Below, piece after piece: positions 9,899 to 19,300 of a stretch of DNA of 64,000 nucleotides. Below the pieces are notes generated by a model that was not told where the DNA came from, searched no databases, and saw nothing but the letters and a program-made list of their open reading frames with translations. The stretch comes from a virus: positions 1 through 64,000 of the IMG/VR virus record IMGVR_UViG_3300022928_000019; one strand, given 5' to 3'. Numbering within the stretch: position 1 is the stretch's first letter; the number at the start of each line of letters is the position of its first letter. A program made the position numbers and the translations under genes.

Positions 9899-10299
9899 AT
9901 AATGCCGAGTTCAATGAGTGGGCTAAATCTTACCTTAACCAAGTAGAGACAACCAAGCTTAAGCCTTTCAATCCTCAGGAATTACTTGATAATCAAGAGA
10001 GGATTCAGGATAAAAGAGACAATCATCTTAAGCACAATATTGCTAGTGGGTCTTTAGGTTTAGCAGGGACTGCTCTTGCGTACACCAATCCAATTGCGGG
10101 TACTGCCTTGGGGCTTTCGTCATTCCTTCCCCAAATAAAACATAGGGCAGAGAACGCAGGAGACATGAGCTTGGGGTATGGCCCAAGTATATCTAGTCCA
10201 GATCAATTTAAAAACCCCAACGAGAGAGAAGATTACTACCGAACAGATAGTAAATCTACTGCTCCACCAGCACAAATAATTGCACCAAAAATGCCATAA
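9895..10299 (+). CDS. Small virion-associated protein with hydrophobic hairpin
   Basis: The 134-residue protein starts at an ATGA overlap with the preceding gene. An N-terminal amphipathic helix is followed at about residues 45-80 by a Gly/Ala/Leu-rich segment (SGSLGLAGTALAYTNPIAG) that could be a membrane hairpin. A polar Pro-rich tail follows. Its place between two large putative ejection proteins suggests it joins the same virion complex. No family was recognised. Confidence 0.5.
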   Translation: MNNAEFNEWAKSYLNQVETTKLKPFNPQELLDNQERIQDKRDNHLKHNIASGSLGLAGTALAYTNPIAGTALGLSSFLPQIKHRAENAGDMSLGYGPSISSPDQFKNPNEREDYYRTDSKSTAPPAQIIAPKMP

Positions 10300-10304
10300 T
10301 CTTT

Positions 10305-10326
10305 ACAACCTAGATATCTAGGTTAC
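10305..10326 (+). promoter_or_regulatory. 22-bp element upstream of giant polyvalent gene
   Basis: The left half is ACAACCTA and the right half is TAGGTTAC, around a central GATATC. This copy is almost a perfect palindrome. It lies nine bases before the ATG at 10336 and has no Shine-Dalgarno site. Confidence 0.6.
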
Positions 10327-10335
10327 AATATAAGC

Positions 10336-13300
10336 ATGGCAAGCAGCATTATCGCTAAATATCGGGAGCATTTAGCCTCTCAAGGAAAAGACTCAACTCA
10401 AACTACCGATAAGGATCTAGCATTGGAGTTATACTCTGCACTCACTGAGCAGAAGAAGGACTTCGAGAAGTTTGCCGAGAACAGAGGTGACCCTGAGTTT
10501 GCACAACTTGTAAGAGATGCCTACGAAGAGAATAAAACCTTTAAGGGCAGTGCAGTTGATTCCATACCGGCAGAGTATTACAATCGTAAGACAGGTCTGC
10601 AGAGAGGTCTATCGGTGGGTGCAGGTGCAGTTGGGATGGACGATACTGCTAGGGACTTGATGCGAGACGCTAATCGAAACGAACGCAAAGCTAACAAGTA
10701 TCAGAAGAATATATTTAATGACATACAGATGATCGATGATCCCATCGATGGTCTTAAGTATGTGACTCAAGCTATAACAAGCACTGCAGTAAGTGTCGTA
10801 CCCGACATGGCTTTATCTCTGATTACAAGAGGAGCAGGAGGCAAGATTCAAAAGAGCCTAGAGAAAGGCGGGAAACTCAAGGATGTTCGCAAGAAACTTG
10901 AGAAGACCATGGGAGAAGGCTATGGCAAGAACATAGGTACAGTAGCAGGTGCATTTGGAACTTCTGCAGTCGAGAACACAGGTCATGTCTACGGAGACTT
11001 GTATGAGTATACCAAGCTAGATCCTAGCGATGAGAAGTATCTGTCTCCTAGTGAAGCTCGAGCATTATCAATGGTAGGTGGTGGTGCTTCTGCTACACTA
11101 GATTCCGTTCTGCCTGTATGGTTGGTGGGTAAGTTGTCTAAGAGCATTGGGGCAGATGCTGCTCAGAAGGAAGTCACCAAGATGTTTAATGGCATGCCCG
11201 AGGGTATGGTTCTATTGGCAAAGGGTACTGCTGGGGAGGGCGTGACCGAGGGTCTTCAAGAAGTTGTACAGATGCTCACAGTCAAGTATCATACTGACGA
11301 GGAGTGGTCTCCGCAGGATTGGAACAGATTGATAAATGCATCTGTCATGGGTGCAATTGGAGGTGGTGCAGTAACAGGTGGTACGGCTGCTATAGGAAGA
11401 ATGCTTGAGGCTCCTGAGACTAGACCATGGGATCCTAAGCTTGAGGAGGTGGACACAAAGAAAGAGCGTGAGGAGATAAGGAATCGCAATGCTCTAAGGA
11501 GATATGCAGACCTTGAGGTCGGTACAATTGTTAGCCCTGCAGGATCCGACAAGCTTGCCCGAGTGGTATCAAAGAATGAGGAGGATTCAACAGTAGTAGT
11601 AGAGTTCAGAGACGGACTCACTCAGCGCATGGATCCAACAAAGCTTAATGTAAAGCAGGATAAGAAAAGGGTAATTAAAGAAGAAGACCTGGAGAGCTTT
11701 TCAGATCAGAAGCTAGAGGAATTAAAAATATACTCACCGAAACTAACCTCAGCTATTGAGAAGGAGCAGGAAAGAAGAAACGTTGAGGTAGAGAAAGATA
11801 ACACACTAAAAAGATTAGACACTGCCATAGAGGTATCTGAAAAGGGCAACCAAATCATAGCTGTAGATAGCTCGAGCAAAGAGCGTATACACTCAGCAAC
11901 ATTTACCGAGGAGGATGGCTTACTTGTACTAGATAACGAGTCTAAGGATAGCGAGAACGATCAAAGGGGAGACCAGGCAAGAGAACTTATACATAAGCAA
12001 TTAAAAGCCAAAGCCAAGAAACTTGGTATGCCCTACAAGATTGGGGACGTTATCGAGTATCCACTAAGCGCTAGTGAGATTAATCAGATCGACTCAAAAG
12101 CTGATTTGCTTGTCGAGTATGGCAGACTTAGGGCTAGATACAATCTACTTGGCAGGAGGGAACCTGAGACTGAAGAGCGTTTAATCGCTCGAATGCAAGA
12201 ACTAGGCATGATTAGCCTAGACCGAAACAACAGGCCAATCCTTGGGGAGGTAGAACTAAAGAAGGGTAGTAATAGTAGGTTACTAACTACAAATCCTGAA
12301 GTTGCGAGCGTACTGTCGGGTTCAATATTTACCGACTTGGAGGCAAATCTTGTTGGCTATGAAGATACACTTAATGCCTCACAGATAAACGATAAGTTTA
12401 TTCTTAAGGAAGCAAAAGCAATGCTAGGAGATATGGCTGAGACCATTGATGGCCTTAATCATTCTGATGTTGCTAGGATTGCAGAAGGAGCGACCGAGTT
12501 ATTTAAGAAGCACTACCTCGATGAAGATGGTGGGTGGAAGGCCGGTAAGACAAGAAAGGACATCGAAGACGAAGAGGCAGAGAGGCAAGAGATTGCCTTG
12601 ATGCGTAAACAAGAGTCAAAAGATAGATTCGATTTAATCAAACCGCAAGTTGGTAACTTTGTACAAATTGCAAAGGGACAAGCTCCTCAAAAGATTACAA
12701 GTGTAGATGAGGAGAATTTTACTGTTAGAACCACAGAGGGTGGGGATAATGACATATCAGCTAGATCCATAATTAGGCAGGCCGAAGAAAGACCACTTGA
12801 GAGAAATGGTGAGTTTGTTACTGAGCTTAATAGCGGAAAGGTAAGAAAGAAGGTCGTAGTAACAGGCAGTGATACAAATGGGGAGTATCGAGGAAGGAAG
12901 TCACTAACTGTAACTTTTGAGAAGAATGGGGATATCATATCGGTTACCGATTCCGAGAATAATTACTACTCCGATGCCAAGGGACTGTCGGTTGATGATG
13001 ATGAGTTTCAATCTACCTTAGCAAGTATTACGCTCACTAAGGTTGAGCAGAAGGATCCACCAACCCCTAAACCACAGAAGGTTGCTGATAATATTTTTAG
13101 GATCGGTAACACAATCGAGGGTTCAGTGCTTCAAGTTAATGGATCCAAAAAGATTGGTAAGCATGAGTTAGTCCCAGTACTCACGGATAATACAGGTCGG
13201 GTCTCGGGCATCAAGGTTGGTGATGAAGAACTGACATTCGATGATCCTGTTCCTGCAAGTGAGTGGGTTGAGACTGCTAGGACTAAGCTTAAGGCAGAGG

Positions 13301-16300
13301 GCATGTATGGAAGACAGACCTTGAAGCCCACTCGTGTATTCAGGAAGCCAAAGAATGAGCTATTGTTTAGGAGCAGAAATGACTCCATCATAACTCCTCC
13401 AATAAATATCAAAACAGTTGAGGTGGATGAAGAGGATCCTGCGAAAGGGTTCGATGAGCTTTTAGCTGATGTAGATAAAAGCAAACTTAGTGAGAGCAAA
13501 AGCACTAAGACATTGATAGCCCTAAGGTACTTCTACCCAGGGTCTGATCAGCCAGCTATTCTTTTGAGAAGAGTAGCATCCTCTAAGGGGGATGTTGTCA
13601 TTAGGGATATGAAGCGTAAGGGCGGTAAGACTTTAGACCCCCTTACAGATACATCTAGTTATTCCATTAAGATGAATAGCGATCAATATTATGATGCGCT
13701 AGAGGGTGACGAGAGAATTGAGCCAGTAGCATTATTAGAAGTAACAGAAGAGGTTAATGTAAATACCGACTTTGATACGGAGCAGGAATTTAACTTAGCA
13801 CTAGATCCATTCTTGGATAAGTCTAAAGTAAGGCTAGACCCAATGGGTATATTGGAGGGCATCGATACTTCTATCGAGCAGACGGATGACCCCGAGGTAG
13901 AGGAAAGACTTAGACTCCAAAGGAATAGGATAGAGACCATGGTTCAGGATGAAGATGGTCAATTCAATCCACTGCTAGAAATCTTTGGGTTTGTTCCTGA
14001 TAATACAATTTCCTCATTCAAGGAAGAGATCGAAAAGAGGCTTCCGGCAATTAAGGATAAGCAATTAAAAGCAAAAGGTAGGAAGATACTTAAATCCGAT
14101 CAACTTAGGATACTTGATGTTACTGAGTTCTTGGGTGGTATTGCTGAAAAGAAAGGTTCTTGGCGAGTAGGAATAAGAGCCTTGGGTGATAATGGTGAAG
14201 AGTATCAGTCTTTAGATAAGGTTATTACCACAGCTCTAAATGAATTCTCAAAGAGAGGGTACAAGCCCCGAGCGGAAAAGGGTACAGGCACGGATGCAAT
14301 GTCTCGGGCAGTAACCTCACTGCTAGATGATGAGAGAGTTAGTGATCAGACTGGAGATAAAGGATTTAGTGACTCGGGTGACATCCAGGATGAAAATGAT
14401 ATTGAGGGCAGTCAGCTACAAGATTCTATAGAACAGTCAGAGGCAGATGAGGTCACCTTAAATGATGGCTTGGACTCATACATGGGAGATGGTGGCGATG
14501 AGCAACCCATGGTTATCAGTGATGTGGAAGAGCCTATCGATCAGATTTACGTGGAAATGGCAGAGAATGCCATCGCTAATCCGAAGGTCAGGCCTGAGGA
14601 TAAGGAGCAGATAAAGTTTTCACTTTCGGTGTACAAGAACTCTAATCCTACTGAAAGAGAATCTAAGAGAGAAGAGCTTGTTATGCTCCTAGTTGAGGCA
14701 ATTAATATGGCTAATTCTGAGTCTGTTGGTGAGATTGCAAGTACCCCTGATGTAATAGAGAGGGAGATAGCATCTTCAATAGAGAAGCCTACATCGCCTC
14801 CGCCACTAGCCCAAGAGTTGATCGAGGAGAACTCAGTCTCACTTCAGAAGTTTTTTGGTGGTGCAGTCATGGATGGCGAGCCGATACGGCTAGAGGCATA
14901 TATCAATCGAATGCTCAATACCATAGTGGGTGAGGGTTCTGTTGATTCAGATATCTTAGACATGGCTCAGCAGTTAATGTCCCATCCTTATGCCAAAGAC
15001 CTTAATGTAAAGTTTGAGTCTTGGGACAACTTCAAGAAAGGTGTCAGTTCGGACGGTAGGAATGGTAAGATCACGAGGGCATATCTGCGTGGCAACACTA
15101 TTGTTATGGGGCCATTCTATAAGCTTAAGCTAGATAGTGACTTAACTGCTGATGACCATATAAGGGTCACCTTGCTCGAGGAGATTGCCCACAGTGTTTT
15201 AGACAAGGCAGTAAATGTTGCTGTTCTCACCAATAGGCTAGGAGAGTTGCCTGCTGATGTCAGGGGAGTCATATCCAAGGAGAAGGCAGACAAGCTATAT
15301 AGAGAGACTGAAGAAATCATGTCTTGGCTCAGAACCCAAACGGATGGCAGGTACTACCAAGGGCTACTGAATAAAAAAGAGTTTTGGGCAAACTTTGCAA
15401 CTAATCCTGACTTCAGGAAATTCTTAAATCGCCCGATGCCACCTCAGTTAAGGCGTAAGTTTCAGTCTAGATTCGAGAGAGTAATAGACTGGCTCTTAGA
15501 TTTAGCTAGCAAGATTTTCGATGCCGACTTCACTAGACAAGCTTCTACCTTAGATGTTATCAGAAAAAGATACCGTACGGTATTGCGTACGGCTGATAAG
15601 TTAGCAGCAGCTGATGTTGACATATACGCTACAATGAACAGCGAGAGCAGGGGGAACATCAACTCTGACCTCGGAATAAATTACAATATACAAGATGGAA
15701 AAACCCAAGATAAAACCTTTTCGTCCCTCCCGAAAATTATTGCCACCACGGAAAACCTCAGCGGAAGAGATGGCAAAGATTCCTTCTACCGTGCCGCTGT
15801 CGATAGCGGATACGAAATCACTAGACAAAATCTTAGGAAAAAGCTCGAAGGACTCCCACAAAAAATAGGCACCGAGCATGGTGCGTACTTTGATCACGAT
15901 GCAGGTCGTGCAATCAAGGTAACTAGGATTCCTGAAAGCATGATGTCCTTCGGGCATTTTTACGATGTCGGGAGATACATTAGGGATAAGCACAATATGA
16001 ATCTCCTCTTTGGGGATGATATTCAATTTGTTGGTGTTAGCCCTAGGGAAGACGGAGATTATGCGATCATCACATCACAACCTTTAATACTAGGAAGGGA
16101 AGCTACATCTGATGAGATCATAGCAGATTTAGAGGGCAGGGGGTACAAGATAACAATGACCCCAAATTGGGAGGACAATGGGGCTACCCAGGAGATCAGT
16201 GCTATTTCCGAAGATGGAACAATTGAACTATCTGATATTGCTCCCAAGAATGTTTTAGTCGATAACGAAACTGGCGAGCTTGCTTACATAGATGTTCATG

Positions 16301-19300
16301 TTGAAGCTCCTAACGATTTAGCATCGAGGGTTGAGTCAGCAGATACGTTCGATCCTGAAGAGGCAAGTGTAGCCCAAGGTACGATCCGCGCGCATATGAC
16401 CGCACTAATGGATCTCGGTAATGTAATTTCTTCTGCTCTAACTGAGGTGGGGGAAGAGTCCTCAATGTCGGTTGAGAAAATTAAGGAATATCAGGTCGTA
16501 AAAGACGGAAGCACACCCGAGGTTATTGCTAAGGTGCTTGCGGATAAGGCAGCCTCGGTTGATGAAGTTCTAGCTCAATATAGACAAGCTCTTCCTGAGC
16601 AGTCTCAGGCTACTGCAGGCTTAGATAATATCAACAATCTTGAGTCCATAGCAAATAGAGATACTGCTGCGAGAAACCTAATGAAGTTGCTAGTAGGCAC
16701 TAGGGAGAGTGCCTCTGATCTACTAGGTTCCTCACTTAAGAATTATGAGAAATTGAACTCTAAGTTAGAGAGTTCATCAGATGCAATAGCTAGGCTTACA
16801 TCCCCTAAGACAATGTTTGATGCAAGTAAAACTCAACGCCAGTTAGCCAAGGCAATGAGGGATTCACTTTATAAGCAGAATGACTCGGGTGAAGGTTCGA
16901 AGGTTAATTCATTTGAGGCTGCATTAATAGCTGAAGGCAAAGATATAAATCTCACGGACTTTAGGAAACTGAGGGGAATGGAGATCGATGAGGGCAAGCT
17001 ATTTTCCCTGTTAGAGAAGCTGTCAGTCGGTTTTAAGGGGGTAAGGTTCATCGAGCAATTAACAGCCGAGGAAATCTTTGATGCACTTACCCCCATGAGT
17101 AATGCTCATTCTCTCGTCACTAATTCAGATCCAGATACAGAGCTAGACCAAGCAGTAAAAATTGGCATTGCCCTAATCCTTGGAAGGGATCAGAGGAACT
17201 CAGTTCCCCGCAGTGCATTTACAACAAGACTAAGGTTAGCTAAAGGAGAAGTCAGTCATGAGATAGCAGATGCAGTTAGGCTTATCAAGGATGCTGCAAA
17301 TGGTAGACCTGTCAGGGATATCAAGGATAGATCCATGAGGTCTATTATTGAAAATGTTAAAAGCATCAAGGCTGACATTGATGAATATAAAGCTGACCTT
17401 GAGAAAGTTAAGGAGGAGATACGAGTAGGAGAGATACACTTAAAGGTATACGATGAAAGAATAGCTGACCTTGACGAGTATTTTGAAACCTCTGCCCCAG
17501 TAGAACTTAGAGAAGGTGGGCAATACTCTATGCTCGAGATTGATGCCGATGGAAAACTTCAAGAAACATTATTTACATTCCGACTAGGAAATGGGGAGAG
17601 TTCCGAAGAGGCAAAATATACTGCAGCCAAGGCATCTGAACTTAACAAGATAATGCAGACGGAGTCTTACAAACAAAAGTATGGGGGGACTCCAATGGAT
17701 AGGTATTTCAAGCAACTTGTTACTGAGCTAAGAAAGCCTAATTTTGGTATTCAGTATCATACTGCTCACGTAGGGTTTCTCCATGCAATGGCTCAGTCCC
17801 TACAGGAAAGGCTGTCAAATCTTGGCCCTGCAGGAAAGCTAGCAGCCTCACTTCTAAATACATACAATAGAGACTATAATGCCGAGGTAGGAGCAATATC
17901 CTCACAAGGTAAGAAAGTATCTAAGGCAATCAAGAGGCTTCATGGGGAGATGGCAAGGGAGTCGGGCGAGAATTTAAATCAGTTCATAAAAGGTTTTGGC
18001 TCCAAGATGTTCGACTGGTTCAACGAAAGACCTGACCTACAAGGACAAGAGGAGCAAGCGATCAATAAGGTTTGGTCTGACTTAAAGAAGGAAGATCCAA
18101 CAAGGCAGTACACTGAGGAAGGTAAGCGAGCCTTGAGGGCTTACCTAAAGCAATGGGGTATACAGAACGATAACTTCAGGAGACTCTATAAGAAGTACGA
18201 CATAAAGGTTGAGGACGAGAATGTACCTCGTGGTGAACTAGCCCTAGGTGTAGATTCTCCTAACCTATTCAGAGACTTCGTTGAGCAGGGTGTTTTCACA
18301 ACCCCACGTAAACTTAATCGCACAAAAATATTTCGAGTCGTATCACTTCTAGATAGTAAGTTCGCAGAGAAGGATTACGTAGATGAGGAAAGTGATGGTA
18401 ATTTCTTCGGGAAAGCTCTTGCAAGCATGCAAGAGGCTAGGGCTTCAGGAGTAGACATGGAGGAAAGCTTTCAACAGATCTTCGGTAAGTCAGTCAGCCC
18501 TGAGTTGTCTAGTCTGTTCTTCAGTCCGATTTTCAATGGTAAGTCTGCACACAATATCCCATTTGTATTACAATCGCAGGACAACGAGGGCCGGAAGAGC
18601 AAGCGCATATTACTTCCCGAAGAACTCCAAAGAGCATGGAGAAATGCAGATGGAAACAATGAGGGTATACGAGTTGCAAATGCGATCCTTTCTTTATCCA
18701 AGATCATTCCTGGTTCTAATGAGGACACCCTATTTAATCTTGTTGGTCAGATGAAACATAGGGCAAGTGCCTTGATAAAAGTTGAAAGAGAATCTAGGCA
18801 GGAGGATACAGCAATCGATAATAATGCTGACCTAATGAGGATGCTTAAGGGTTCTGACTTTCATCATTCGATTCATGGTCGAGCATTGTACAATGTTTTG
18901 CCTGGTGAGTTCTTTGAGTACGAGATGTATGATGAGACATCTTCCTCTCAGCACTTATCAAAAATAATGATGACTGCTCACTTTGGTCGCAAGGGTGAGA
19001 AGCTTGCCGACAACTTCAAGGCAATCAAGGAGCAGTATGTGGCATCGAAGGATGCGTATGCAGATTATGCACAGGCAGCAGGCGTATCACTTAGGGGAGG
19101 AAGACCTCCATCTAGGAATATTTTCGGGTATGCTATTAAGGTTAGGAAAATAAAAGCCGAGATGGCAAACAGAGGTAAGGATCCGAATACATACTCAGAC
19201 CTAGAGACTAAAGCTAAAGCTTTTTATGAGGCTGAAAACTCTATAGCTGCAACGAGTGCTGCATTCACATCAAGGAGTTCCAACAATGCAGATCTTTCTA